Shown in pieces: positions 52,021 through 59,964 of a stretch of DNA of 59,964 bases (position 1 is its first letter; each line of letters opens with the position of its first letter). This DNA comes from Chryseobacterium gleum (GTDB taxonomy: Bacteria > Bacteroidota > Bacteroidia > Flavobacteriales_D > Sanyastnellaceae), in NCBI GenBank assembly GCA_945862415.1, contig CAMAYP010000003.1:1-59964 (forward strand), in the 5' to 3' direction. The notes beneath the pieces are model-generated. The model did not search any database. It was not told the DNA's origin and saw only the letters and a list, made by a program, of their open reading frames with translations. The position numbers were made by a program, and so were the translations under genes.

Positions 52021-52455
52021 ATGAAAAAAGCAATCATCCATACCGAAAAAGGTGACATGACCGTGGAGTTTTATCACGCAGATGCACCTGGCACAGTAGC
52101 CAACTTCATCAAGCTTGCTGAAAGCGGCTTTTACGACGGGCTTTCGTTTCACCGCGTATTACCCGACTTCGTGATACAGGGCGGATGCCCCAGCGGAACA
52201 GGCACAGGTGGCCCAGGCTACAAAATTCCGTGCGAATTGGACGGAGGTAATCAATACCACGACCGCGGTGTTCTCAGCATGGCTCATGCAGGACGTAACA
52301 CTGGTGGATCACAATTCTTCATTTGCCACTCGCGCAACAACACTGCACACCTCGACCGCAACCACACCTGCTTCGGCCGCGTGGTAGAAGGGTTGGGTGT
52401 GATAGACCAAATTCGTCAGGGTGATAAGATGACGAAGGTGGAGATTTTAGATTAA
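52021..52455 (+). CDS. Cyclophilin-type peptidyl-prolyl cis-trans isomerase
   Basis: The 144-residue protein has no signal peptide, so it is cytoplasmic. It shows the short cyclophilin pattern: [49 protein letters not shown], then [42 protein letters not shown]. The catalytic Arg (FHRV) and Gln/Phe (SQFFI) are present; the conserved Trp of human cyclophilin is His here, as in many bacterial forms. It is monocistronic, followed by a strong terminator. Confidence 0.94.
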   Translation: MKKAIIHTEKGDMTVEFYHADAPGTVANFIKLAESGFYDGLSFHRVLPDFVIQGGCPSGTGTGGPGYKIPCELDGGNQYHDRGVLSMAHAGRNTGGSQFFICHSRNNTAHLDRNHTCFGRVVEGLGVIDQIRQGDKMTKVEILD

Positions 52456-52471
52456 AGTTCAGAGCAATATC

Positions 52472-52504
52472 AAAAAAGGGATGCAAATCATGCATCCCTT
52501 TTTT
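52472..52504. terminator. Bidirectional terminator between convergent genes
   Basis: A 14-base-pair stem AAAAAAGGGATGCA/TGCATCCCTTTTTT with a 5-base loop (52486-52490), A-run on one side and T-run on the other, serves both the cyclophilin gene (plus) and the lipoprotein gene at 52553 (minus). Confidence 0.85.
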
Positions 52505-52552
52505 ATTTCAAATGAACTAAGTGACAAGCGTAATAACTTACGAGAAACGAAC

Positions 52553-53371
52553 TTATTTTCTCATGTCAAAAATGTAGCGACCCGGAACCGAACCGCTCTC
52601 CATTGCAGTTAGCTTAATAACGAAATACCGCGGATTACCGTTAATCATCTTCTTGAATACATAGATATCTCCTACAACGAGTGAGTCTGTATAGTCCATA
52701 CAGACATTAGCCTCGAAAACAACACCTAATTGATCCTTGCGAACATCATTGAAATTCAAATTTGGTATGCGCGCAATTCCACATTGGGTGGGAGAATACC
52801 ATTTGTGAGACAATTGGTAAGGATTACTTGTCGTATCGTTGGTTAATTCAACCAAATCTGCTAAACCTTGGGAATTGAATCCATCAAAGTTCAGTGACGA
52901 TGCCTGCACCAGGGAGAACGCATTGAATAGCTCACTGTCACGTGAGAAAAACGACACATCCTCAACAAGACTTAAAGCTATTTCCTGAGTTAAATCAAAA
53001 CGCTTTAAATACTCTAATTGCTTCCCTCGAGTGTCTGTCAATACGAATTTACCATACACTGTAGTTCCTCGACTGAAATCAGACGCGAAGTCGAGTGTTA
53101 CTGTGGTGTTCTCCATGACAGAGCCGCTATACGTTTTTGACAACACCATTTGCTCAGGTCGCTGATCAGAACTCAAGTACACATCCAACGAAGACAAACC
53201 TTCTGATGCATAGAGTTTGAGATTCATATCAAGGCTCTCCAAATCCACAACAATAACGTCATCATATGGAGAGAATATGATGTAGGACTGTTCAACCTCC
53301 TTTTTCTTGCAAGCAAAAAACAGGACGAGGATGAATACTAAACCACCAAAGCGAACTTTCATTATATTCAT
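52553..53371 (-). CDS. Lipoprotein of unknown function
   Basis: The 272-residue product has a signal peptide with lipobox (GGLVFILVLFFACKKKE, modified Cys about residue 21) and a basic stretch right after it. The rest looks beta-rich, with ESLDMNLKLYASEGLSSLDVYLSS at the front, a form common in Bacteroidota Ig-like lipoproteins, and LVVGDIYVFKKMINGNPRYFVIKLTAMESG near the end. I do not recognise the family. It shares one base with the stop of the preceding gene and is last in a three-gene operon. Confidence 0.7.
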   Translation of the reverse strand: MNIMKVRFGGLVFILVLFFACKKKEVEQSYIIFSPYDDVIVVDLESLDMNLKLYASEGLSSLDVYLSSDQRPEQMVLSKTYSGSVMENTTVTLDFASDFSRGTTVYGKFVLTDTRGKQLEYLKRFDLTQEIALSLVEDVSFFSRDSELFNAFSLVQASSLNFDGFNSQGLADLVELTNDTTSNPYQLSHKWYSPTQCGIARIPNLNFNDVRKDQLGVVFEANVCMDYTDSLVVGDIYVFKKMINGNPRYFVIKLTAMESGSVPGRYIFDMRK

Positions 53372-54240
53372 TAATCTAGGTAGAAGCAGAATATGCCTCG
53401 AATTCCTCTGTACATGGATACTTGGTTATCTGACATTTTCAAATCACTGAACTGTGTGCCCGGATACCAATCATCACTTGTATAATATTCGCGATCAACA
53501 ACGGTACCTCCGAAGCTTTGACTTTCCTGAATCTTACTCACACCGGCTCCCTTTTGGAAGTCACCGCCAAATGCAATCATCTCAAGGCCTAAAGAGAAGC
53601 GTTCAAACAGTACATTGCATCCAAAATAGGCGTCCAAACCAAGTGTAACATATCGCTTTGTAAGCTTTGAATTGACGTAGTCGCCACCAACGTATGTCGC
53701 ATTCTCCTCAAGCACCTGTGGCGCAAAACCTAATGAGCCAGAAACACCCCAATAAGGATCCAAATCAAAACGACGGAATCGGATGGTATTAAAGTGCTTA
53801 TCGTTTGCAACTCGAAGTGCGATTTTACGCTTTTTCGTCTTGAACGCGTATGACTCAGGCGCGCCAGTCGTTGTATCGGCTACAACATCACCTTTATAAT
53901 TGCTGGATGTTTGAGCGTAAACAATACCAATGGTAGTTACATCTTTCTCTGAGCGATAAAAACGCCAATTTGGGAAAATGTATTCCGGCAGACGGTTATC
54001 CAAATCATTATCTGTGCTGTCACCGGCATCAAGAATTTTCGGCAAATCAATCGGCAGCAAGCCCATAATTGCTATCGCCTTAGTACCCGATTTGTGCTTG
54101 CGCAAGTCCTCAATTGGTTCTACATTAATAAAAGTCAAATCATAATTACTTCCAGACTTAACTTCATTTACCTTCGTGTACTGGGCTGATGCAGACACAC
54201 TCGCACAACCCAATAAAATTCCTAGTATATATTTTTTCAT
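53371..54240 (-). CDS. Exported protein of unknown function, possibly beta-barrel
   Basis: The 289-residue product has a signal peptide (MKKYILGILLGCASVSASAQ) and probable amphipathic strands (KIALRVANDKHFNTIRFRRFDLDPYWGVSGSLGFAPQVL, RYVTLGLDAYFGCNVLFERFSLGLEMIAFGG), with the terminal strand IRGIFCFYLD. This suggests an outer-membrane barrel, but no named family is recognised. It lies 14 bases after the BamE-like gene and ends one base into the next start. Confidence 0.65.
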   Translation of the reverse strand: MKKYILGILLGCASVSASAQYTKVNEVKSGSNYDLTFINVEPIEDLRKHKSGTKAIAIMGLLPIDLPKILDAGDSTDNDLDNRLPEYIFPNWRFYRSEKDVTTIGIVYAQTSSNYKGDVVADTTTGAPESYAFKTKKRKIALRVANDKHFNTIRFRRFDLDPYWGVSGSLGFAPQVLEENATYVGGDYVNSKLTKRYVTLGLDAYFGCNVLFERFSLGLEMIAFGGDFQKGAGVSKIQESQSFGGTVVDREYYTSDDWYPGTQFSDLKMSDNQVSMYRGIRGIFCFYLD

Positions 54241-54254
54241 GGTATGTTTCTTTT

Positions 54255-54980
54255 TTAGTCTCTCTGATAAGAAATTGAACGTGAGTAGCCTTTTTTCTTT
54301 TTGCCTCGCTTGAAAATATTTACCTCATCGGATACAGTGGCAGAGCGAGTTGTCTCCTGTTTTGGAAGAACTGCTATTTCAGCTGATCCCCCGATAATAG
54401 TCTGGCCCGTTCCTGTGCCGGTAACTACCGAGTTGTTGGTAATGTAACCTCCCTTGTCATCCAAAGGAATTACGTAATTGTGGTCAGTGGTAACTCGTGG
54501 AACCAATTTAATTTGAGGATCATTCGACAATGCCTGCACTGATGCCAACTGCAGAAGAACAGCATTCGCATCATCTTTCCCGGCATCTGTTATCATCGCA
54601 GACATTTTGTCTCCCTTAAATGAAACATAGAGTTTTCTCCATTCCGTGTAATGAGGAATGCCTGATGTTCGCGCAGCTAAACCGTCAATGTGATCGTTTT
54701 GAACAGCGCTTCCCTCGTTCACTCTTGTTGTATTATTTGTGATTTGAACCCTCTTCTCTGTAAGTCGATAGTTGTAGACGTATACGTCCACACCTTCTTG
54801 AAGATAATAAAAATCGATTGGACTTAGTTCCAAGGTTGAAGCAACCTCTGTCTTGGACATTCCCTGTTTCAGTCGTTCGATATGCTGAATATCAGTGAAA
54901 GCAGGCATTACAACAAATCTCTGTTGTGAACAGCCTATAAGTATTGTAGCTGACGTTAAGATTAATGCAAATGATTTCAT
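54255..54980 (-). CDS. Lipoprotein with BamE/SmpA-like motif
   Basis: The 241-residue product has a lipoprotein signal peptide (MKSFALILTSATILIGCSQQ, Cys at 17). Residues 35-70 contain IERLKQGMSKTEVASTLELSPIDFYYLQEGVDVYVYNYR, which resembles the start of BamE/SmpA/OmlA proteins (KxGMTxxEV...LG.P). The rest is not recognisable. It is first in a three-gene envelope operon. A TATTATTG element (seven of eight) lies about 23 bases before the ATG. Confidence 0.65.
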   Translation of the reverse strand: MKSFALILTSATILIGCSQQRFVVMPAFTDIQHIERLKQGMSKTEVASTLELSPIDFYYLQEGVDVYVYNYRLTEKRVQITNNTTRVNEGSAVQNDHIDGLAARTSGIPHYTEWRKLYVSFKGDKMSAMITDAGKDDANAVLLQLASVQALSNDPQIKLVPRVTTDHNYVIPLDDKGGYITNNSVVTGTGTGQTIIGGSAEIAVLPKQETTRSATVSDEVNIFKRGKKKKGYSRSISYQRD

Positions 54981-55011
54981 TGGTGGTTATGATTATTGAA
55001 TACAATAATAT

Positions 55012-55839
55012 TTAAAATCTGCCTAAATCCAAATTTACAGTAAAAAAATCACTGTCTCTTAACACAGGAAACATCTCCCGGAAACCAACCAACGCTTCCG
55101 CCGAACACACCACCGTATGCACATGCTCTTGGCCATCATTCAAGTGTGCCATATACTCACCGCGAGGATCGATAGTCGCTGAGTCGCCGCTGTAGGCATT
55201 GCCATTCGCATCGGTTCCTACGCGATTCACCGCTGCTACATAACACTGGTTCTCGATGGCGCGCGCCAGCAAAAGCTTCTGCCACGGCGCTCTGCGCACC
55301 TCGGGCCAGTTGGCCACATAGAGCAGAACATCATACGCGGGCTCGCCTCCTACCAGTGTGTTTCTGCTCCACACAGGGAATCGAAGGTCGTAGCAGATCA
55401 GCGGACAAATGCGCCAGCCGCGCCACTCTTCCACAATGCGTGAATATCCCTTCGCATAGTGCTTGTCCTCGCCGGCAAACGTAAACGTGTGACGCTTGTC
55501 GTAAGTGTTGATACGGCCATCCGGCAAGACCCAGTATAGGCGGTTGTAATGCGTCCCTTCTTCATTCACCGAAACACTGCCTGTGATCACGGCATCCAAC
55601 TTCTTCGCCCAAGCGCGCATCCAATTGAGTGTGCGCATGTCTACCGCATCGTGCTTCTCAGCAATACGATCGGCCTGCATGCTAAAACCGGTGGTAAACA
55701 TTTCGCACAGCACCACCAAATCGGTTGGATCAGCAATAGTGCTCAAGTGTGCATCGAGATGCTTCAAGTTTGCCTCTCGGTCCTCCCAGTGCAAATCGGA
55801 CTGAACTAGCGTTATCCTCAAATCATTCTTTCTAATCAT
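55012..55839 (-). CDS. Omega-amidase (nitrilase superfamily, YafV-type)
   Basis: The 275-residue enzyme has the nitrilase triad: Glu of VVLCEMFTTGFS, Lys of TYDKRHTFTFAGE and Cys of ICPLICYDLRFPVWSRN. WPEVRRAPWQKLLLARAIENQCYVAAVNRVGTD is also typical. YafV proteins hydrolyse alpha-ketoglutaramate, the by-product of glutamine transamination. Its start overlaps the aminotransferase stop by 4 bases, which fits a coupled methionine-salvage step. Confidence 0.9.
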   Translation of the reverse strand: MIRKNDLRITLVQSDLHWEDREANLKHLDAHLSTIADPTDLVVLCEMFTTGFSMQADRIAEKHDAVDMRTLNWMRAWAKKLDAVITGSVSVNEEGTHYNRLYWVLPDGRINTYDKRHTFTFAGEDKHYAKGYSRIVEEWRGWRICPLICYDLRFPVWSRNTLVGGEPAYDVLLYVANWPEVRRAPWQKLLLARAIENQCYVAAVNRVGTDANGNAYSGDSATIDPRGEYMAHLNDGQEHVHTVVCSAEALVGFREMFPVLRDSDFFTVNLDLGRF

Positions 55840-56981
55840 ATCGATTGAAGTATTTCTGCCGCGCGCAGCAATTCGTCATCATTCTTCGCAAAACAAAAGC
55901 GCAGCACTTTATCATCTTGTAAATCGGGGAAAAATACCGAACACGGAATGCCGGTAATTTTATGTTCGCGTGTCAGACGTTTGGCAAATTCAACGTCGCC
56001 CTCGTCGGTAATCGAGCTGTAATCGAGCAACTGAAAATACGCACCCGCCGCAGGTTTCAAGCCAAAGCGTGACCCTTCCAATGCACGAGTAAACACATCG
56101 CGCTTCGCCTCATACATTTCAGAAATACCGCTGTACGTTGATGCGTCACCCATGTATTCGGCCAGTGCATACTGTACAGGCGTATTCACCGAAAACACAT
56201 TGTACTGATGCACCTTGCGCACTTCGGCAGTAAGCTCGGCGGGGGCGCACACATAGCCCATCTTCCAGCCGGTGTTGTGAAACGTTTTCCCAAACGAATA
56301 CACCACCAAACTGCGCGCGGCCAACTGCGGATAACGCGCCACGCTTTCATGACGCGCACCATCAAATACGATATGCTCATATACTTCATCGCTCAACACC
56401 AACAAGTCGTGCTGTTCGGCAATGGCCTGCAACTCGAGCATGTCGGCCGAGTTCATGATACTGCCTGTGGGATTGTGCGGAGTATTAATCAGAATCATCC
56501 GCGTGCGCGACGTAATCTTGGTGCGAACTTCTTGCCAATCGATGCCATAGTCGGGCGATTGCAAATTCACCCAATTCATGGTTGCACCCTGCAGCTCCAC
56601 CGCAGGCGCATAGCAATCGTAGGCCGGAGCAAACGCCAGCACCTCATCGCCTGCATGCACAAGCGCCGTGATGATGGTGAAAATAGCCTGCGTACCTCCG
56701 GCGGTTATGGTAATCTCCGTGTCGGCATCATAGCCAAAGCCATAGGCAGCATTCATTTTCTTCGTTAGCAGCGACCGCAACTCGGGCACACCCGGCATGG
56801 GCGCATACTGATTGCGGTTGGCGAGCATCTGTGCGTGCACGAGGTCCGACAACCGATGGTCCATCGCAAAACCCGGAAAACCTTGTCCCAGGTTGAGGGC
56901 GCCGTGCTCTGTGGCGAGCTTCGACATGACGGTGAAGATGGTGGTGCCCACGTGGGGCAGCTTGCTAGGGCGGGATGACAT
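55836..56981 (-). CDS. Methionine aminotransferase (class I/II, YbdL-type)
   Basis: The 381-residue PLP enzyme starts with LPHVGTTIFTVMSKLATEHGALNLGQGFPGF. It has ITAGGTQAIFTIITALVHAGDEVLAFAPAYDCYAPAVELQGA, NTPHNPTGS, LSDEVYEHIVFDG and the PLP lysine in VYSFGKTFHNTGWKMGY. The pattern fits methionine/glutamine transaminases of the YbdL/kynurenine aminotransferase branch that turn 4-methylthio-2-oxobutyrate into methionine. The omega-amidase gene follows with a 4-base overlap. Confidence 0.92.
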   Translation of the reverse strand: MSSRPSKLPHVGTTIFTVMSKLATEHGALNLGQGFPGFAMDHRLSDLVHAQMLANRNQYAPMPGVPELRSLLTKKMNAAYGFGYDADTEITITAGGTQAIFTIITALVHAGDEVLAFAPAYDCYAPAVELQGATMNWVNLQSPDYGIDWQEVRTKITSRTRMILINTPHNPTGSIMNSADMLELQAIAEQHDLLVLSDEVYEHIVFDGARHESVARYPQLAARSLVVYSFGKTFHNTGWKMGYVCAPAELTAEVRKVHQYNVFSVNTPVQYALAEYMGDASTYSGISEMYEAKRDVFTRALEGSRFGLKPAAGAYFQLLDYSSITDEGDVEFAKRLTREHKITGIPCSVFFPDLQDDKVLRFCFAKNDDELLRAAEILQSI

Positions 56982-57044
56982 GCGCGCAAGATAGCATGCA
57001 GACCATCATGACTCGCATAGACCGCTTGCTTCTCGCAGGCGTGA

Positions 57045-57064
57045 GGACGCGCTGCTGCGCGTCC
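57045..57064. repeat. 20-base near-palindrome GGACGCGCTGCTGCGCGTCC, copy 1
   Basis: The arms GGACGCGC and GCGCGTCC pair perfectly around a 4-base centre. An identical copy, including a trailing CTGAC, lies at 57120, and a related perfect palindrome at 7093. It sits upstream of purL and the divergent aminotransferase gene. Confidence 0.75.
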
Positions 57065-57119
57065 CTGACAGCCTCTTGGCATCGGCATCACTGTGGGATC
57101 CTAGCGCCTACCTGTGCAA

Positions 57120-57139
57120 GGACGCGCTGCTGCGCGTCC
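57120..57139. repeat. 20-base near-palindrome GGACGCGCTGCTGCGCGTCC, copy 2
   Basis: Identical to the copy at 57045 and 75 bases from it, in the same orientation. It is followed by the hairpin that carries the purL -33 element. Confidence 0.75.
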
Positions 57140-57144
57140 CTGAC

Positions 57145-57183
57145 CGCTCCTTTTTGAAAAGGAGCGCCCTGTTGCTACCTTCG
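57145..57183 (+). promoter_or_regulatory. purL promoter with its -33 element in a hairpin
   Basis: TTTG (57153-57156), a 19-base spacer and TACCTTCG (57176-57183) match the Bacteroidota promoter with one mismatch. The TTTG lies inside the 22-base palindrome CGCTCCTTTT-TG-AAAAGGAGCG (57145-57166). The purL ATG is 18 bases after the -7 element. Confidence 0.5.
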
Positions 57184-57201
57184 CGCCACAAAATCTCCCC
57201 T

Positions 57202-59436
57202 ATGTCTGCCTCAACGCAAATCTCTACCCTCGACCAAGCACGTGAAATGGGCCTGCGCCCCGATGAATTCGACAAGATCACCGAGATACTAGGCCGCACG
57301 CCGAACTTCACGGAAATGTGCGTCTACTCTGTGATGTGGAGCGAGCACTGCTCATACAAAAACAGCATCAAGTGGTTGAAGACCCTACCAAAAGAAGGTC
57401 CGCACATGCTCGTAAAAGCGGGTGAGGAAAACGCAGGATTGGTAGACATCGGTGACGGCATGGGATGCGCCTTCAAAATCGAATCACACAACCACCCAAG
57501 CGCCATCGAACCCTACCAAGGCGCTGCCACGGGCGTGGGTGGCATCAACCGCGACATCTTCACAATGGGTGCTCGTCCGGTAGCTCAGCTCAACTCGTTG
57601 CGCTTCGGCAAACTCGACAACCCACGCACGAAGTGGCTCATGGCAGGTGTAGTAAAAGGAATTGGAGACTATGGCAATGCATTCGGTATTCCTACTGTGG
57701 GCGGTGAAGTGTATTTCGATGAATCGTACCAAAGCAACTGCCTCGTCAATGCGATGTCGGTAGGATTGATCGACTCAAAAAAAATCATTTCGGCAAAAGC
57801 CAAAGGTCCCGGCAACCCAGTGTTCATAGTGGGTTCAGCAACGGGTAAAGACGGTATCAAGGGCGCATCGTTCGCCTCTAAAGATATTACAGCGGAGAGC
57901 GCGAAAGATCTCCCAAGCGTGCAAGTGGGCGATCCGTTTCAGGAAAAGCTTCTGCTCGAAGCAACAATGGAACTCGCCGAAACAGATGCCATCGTAGGCA
58001 TGCAAGACATGGGTGCAGCGGGCATCACCTGCAGCACCTCCGAAATGAGTGCAGGTGGCGGCGTTGGCATGGACATTCACCTCGACAAAGTTCCGACGCG
58101 TCAGGCGGGAATGCAGCCTTTCGAAATTCTCTTGAGCGAATCACAAGAGCGCATGCTCATTGTGGTGAGAAAAGGACAAGAAGAAGTGGTGAACCGCATT
58201 TTCGAAAAGTGGGATTTGCACGCCGAGCATATCGGCGATGTAACCGAGGGCAACACACTCCGCTATTTTATGAATGGTGAATTGGTGAGTGAGCTTCCGG
58301 CGAAAAGCCTCGTGCTTGGCGGCGGCGCTCCAATTTACGAGCGCGAATACACCGAGCCGGCCTACTATGCGGAAGCAAAGAAATTTTCAATCGATAGCAT
58401 TGCCGAACCGAAAGACCTCGTGGTCGTTGCTCGTCAGCTCATGGCCAACCACAACATTGCCAGCAAGAAGTGGATCTATGAGCAATACGACAGCATGGTG
58501 GGCACTGCGAACATGAGCACCAACAAGCCATCCGATGCCGCAATTGTAAACATCAAAAACACCAACAAGGCACTCGTGCTTTCGGTGGATTGCAACGGAC
58601 GCTATGTGCAAGCCGACCCGGAAATAGGAACTATGATTGCCGTGTGCGAAGCAGCGCGCAACATCGTGTGCTCGGGCGGCGAACCAAGCGCTATAACCAA
58701 CTGCCTCAACTTCGGCAACCCTTACAACCCTGAAGTGTACTGGCAATTCGTAGGTGCCATCAAAGGCATGGGCGCAGCCTGTAAGCGATTCGAAACCCCG
58801 GTAACAGGCGGTAATGTGAGCTTCTACAACCAAACAGTGAACGCCGACGGTTCTGCCGCTCCCGTATTCCCTACCCCTACCATCGGTATGCTGGGTGTGA
58901 TGAAAGACAAGAGCCTGCAAACCACGCTCGACTTCAAATACAAAGGCGACCTCATCTATTTGCTGGGTGTGCCACGAAGCGACATCAACTCTTCTGAATA
59001 TCTCTACTCCTTTCACGGCGTGAAAAATTCGCCCGCACCATTCTTTGATTTGGAAGAGGAATTCAACGTGCAACAGTGTATCAAAGATCTCATTCGCAAC
59101 AACTACATCAGCTCTGCGCACGACGTAAGCGACGGCGGTTTGTTTGTTACACTTTGCGAAATGGCCTTGCCCAACTCACTTGGCTTCGACATCGTGACCG
59201 ACAGCGAAATTCGCCGAGATGCATTTCTTTTTGGTGAATCACAAAGCCGCATAGCGGTAACCGTCGTTGAAGATTATGAGGACGAGTTTCTTGACTTCGT
59301 TGGCGAAAGCGGCGTGCAAGTAATGCTGCTCGGACACGTTACCAAAGGTCGTGTTACCATCGATGAGGAAAACTTCGGATTTATTGAAGACTACAGAACC
59401 CTCTACGAACGAAGCATCGCAGAGGCAATGGCATGA
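57202..59436 (+). CDS. purL: Phosphoribosylformylglycinamidine synthase PurL (small, unfused type)
   Basis: I use ATG 57202 ([18 protein letters not shown]), 744 residues; the longer open frame reads through palindromes. Motifs: [83 protein letters not shown] and [19 protein letters not shown]. This is the amidotransferase-dependent form that needs separate PurQ and PurS, neither of which is in the window. It converts FGAR to FGAM. Confidence 0.95.
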   Translation: MSASTQISTLDQAREMGLRPDEFDKITEILGRTPNFTEMCVYSVMWSEHCSYKNSIKWLKTLPKEGPHMLVKAGEENAGLVDIGDGMGCAFKIESHNHPSAIEPYQGAATGVGGINRDIFTMGARPVAQLNSLRFGKLDNPRTKWLMAGVVKGIGDYGNAFGIPTVGGEVYFDESYQSNCLVNAMSVGLIDSKKIISAKAKGPGNPVFIVGSATGKDGIKGASFASKDITAESAKDLPSVQVGDPFQEKLLLEATMELAETDAIVGMQDMGAAGITCSTSEMSAGGGVGMDIHLDKVPTRQAGMQPFEILLSESQERMLIVVRKGQEEVVNRIFEKWDLHAEHIGDVTEGNTLRYFMNGELVSELPAKSLVLGGGAPIYEREYTEPAYYAEAKKFSIDSIAEPKDLVVVARQLMANHNIASKKWIYEQYDSMVGTANMSTNKPSDAAIVNIKNTNKALVLSVDCNGRYVQADPEIGTMIAVCEAARNIVCSGGEPSAITNCLNFGNPYNPEVYWQFVGAIKGMGAACKRFETPVTGGNVSFYNQTVNADGSAAPVFPTPTIGMLGVMKDKSLQTTLDFKYKGDLIYLLGVPRSDINSSEYLYSFHGVKNSPAPFFDLEEEFNVQQCIKDLIRNNYISSAHDVSDGGLFVTLCEMALPNSLGFDIVTDSEIRRDAFLFGESQSRIAVTVVEDYEDEFLDFVGESGVQVMLLGHVTKGRVTIDEENFGFIEDYRTLYERSIAEAMA

Positions 59437-59612
59437 TAGCCTGTGTGATCATTCACTAATCGTATTCATTTAGGCTGAAACCCAAGTTTTCCGCCTTCGA
59501 TTTTGTTTAGTTCTGTTGAATTCCGTTTGCTCTATAATTGAGCACTGCGAATTCGACTTAATTGAGTTTATGACTTGATTAAGTGTTAACCTAACTAAGA
59601 AACCTAATCACC

Positions 59613-59964
59613 ATGATGAAGTGGCTCCAACCGCTGCTGATTTCCATGTTTATTGCATGGATGTCGGCAATGACGGATAAAAGTATCGTTTCATTTTGTA
59701 AGCAACCACCTGTGCAAACGGAGTGGCTAGTGCGTTTTACGGCTGAAGAGTATCGTCAGGATGCAGAATGGCCGGAGGGTATAACACAACTGTCCATTCA
59801 CTCACCGGTGCATGCAATCGCAATCAAAACAGCGCTGCCTGAAAATCATTTGCGCAAACAACTCGGAACCATGAGCGGCGTTGTGCGCATCGAGAAAGGA
59901 TGGCGCGACACCTACAATTCGCCGGTTTACCCAACAGGCATTGCCCTCATCGAACCTGCATCGC
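59613..59964 (+). CDS. Probable exported protein, N-terminal part only
   Basis: The frame opens at ATG ATG (59613) and runs off the right edge (117 complete codons). It begins MMKWLQPLLISMFIAWMSAM, a plausible signal peptide, then a soluble stretch WLVRFTAEEYRQDAEWPEGI with HAIAIKTALPENHLRKQLGTMSGVVRIEKGW. A propeptide-inhibitor-like fold of a secreted protease is conceivable from the layout, but no catalytic motif is within reach and I do not recognise it. A TATAATTG element lies at 59533-59540. Confidence 0.5.
   Translation, partial: MMKWLQPLLISMFIAWMSAMTDKSIVSFCKQPPVQTEWLVRFTAEEYRQDAEWPEGITQLSIHSPVHAIAIKTALPENHLRKQLGTMSGVVRIEKGWRDTYNSPVYPTGIALIEPAS

Overview
The window is chromosomal DNA of a Bacteroidota bacterium. 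The evidence is the gliding-motility genes gldA, gldB and gldC, two proteins ending in a type IX secretion (T9SS) C-terminal sorting domain, a SEDS/Mur/Fts division cluster with Bacteroidota-type FtsL and PASTA-tailed FtsI, and promoters of the Bacteroidota form TTTG-N17-23-TAnnTTTG. I cannot place it below phylum. I see no tRNA, rRNA, CRISPR array, insertion sequence or prophage, and almost every gene looks intact.

Layout. 1-3.7 kb: end of a YfhO-like membrane protein, a small membrane protein and a secreted BNR-repeat protein. 3.7-7.2 kb: a two-gene unit (GNAT-like protein plus a 55-residue basic protein), a T9SS-exported LamG protein, and two copies of a nested palindromic repeat. 7.2-15.2 kb: M42 peptidase, mnmD and a Nudix hydrolase, murQ with a conserved unknown, a TPR/PD40 protein and a GH2 mannosidase. 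15.2-22.6 kb: a minus-strand surface-polysaccharide operon (two flippases, two glycosyltransferases, one polymerase) joined to aroE and a DedA gene. 22.7-28.7 kb: ftsA-ftsQ-murC-murG-ftsW read on the minus strand. 28.8-38.6 kb: cupredoxin, acyl-CoA dehydrogenase, rnhA-marC, carbonic anhydrase with a SulP transporter, purN, a FIST/histidine-kinase pair, gldA. 38.7-43.3 kb: nadE, an outer-membrane barrel, gldB-gldC, engB, an alpha/beta hydrolase. 43.7-51.9 kb: mraZ-rsmH-ftsL-ftsI-murE-mraY-murD on the plus strand. 52-60 kb: a cyclophilin, three unrecognised envelope proteins, a methionine-salvage pair, purL and the start of an unknown secreted protein.

The division and cell-wall (dcw) cluster is complete in gene content from mraZ to ftsA, but it is cut exactly between murD and ftsW. 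The two halves lie about 15 kb apart and are transcribed away from each other, as expected if a segment of about 23 kb (roughly 28.7-51.9 kb) was inverted. ftsZ is not next to ftsA in this window. Precursor synthesis (MurC, D, E, MraY, MurG), polymerisation (FtsW, FtsI), divisome assembly (FtsA, Q, L), recycling (MurQ) and lipid-carrier genes (DedA, the flippases) together make the window strongly cell-envelope centred.

The most distinctive non-coding signals are short repeats at gene ends: five spacers with 7-base-period repeats, usually as inverted pairs and each with its own heptamer; two with 9-base-period inverted repeats; two nested long palindromes next to terminators; and three 20-base palindromes. 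Several promoters also sit so close to start codons that very short or absent leaders are likely.
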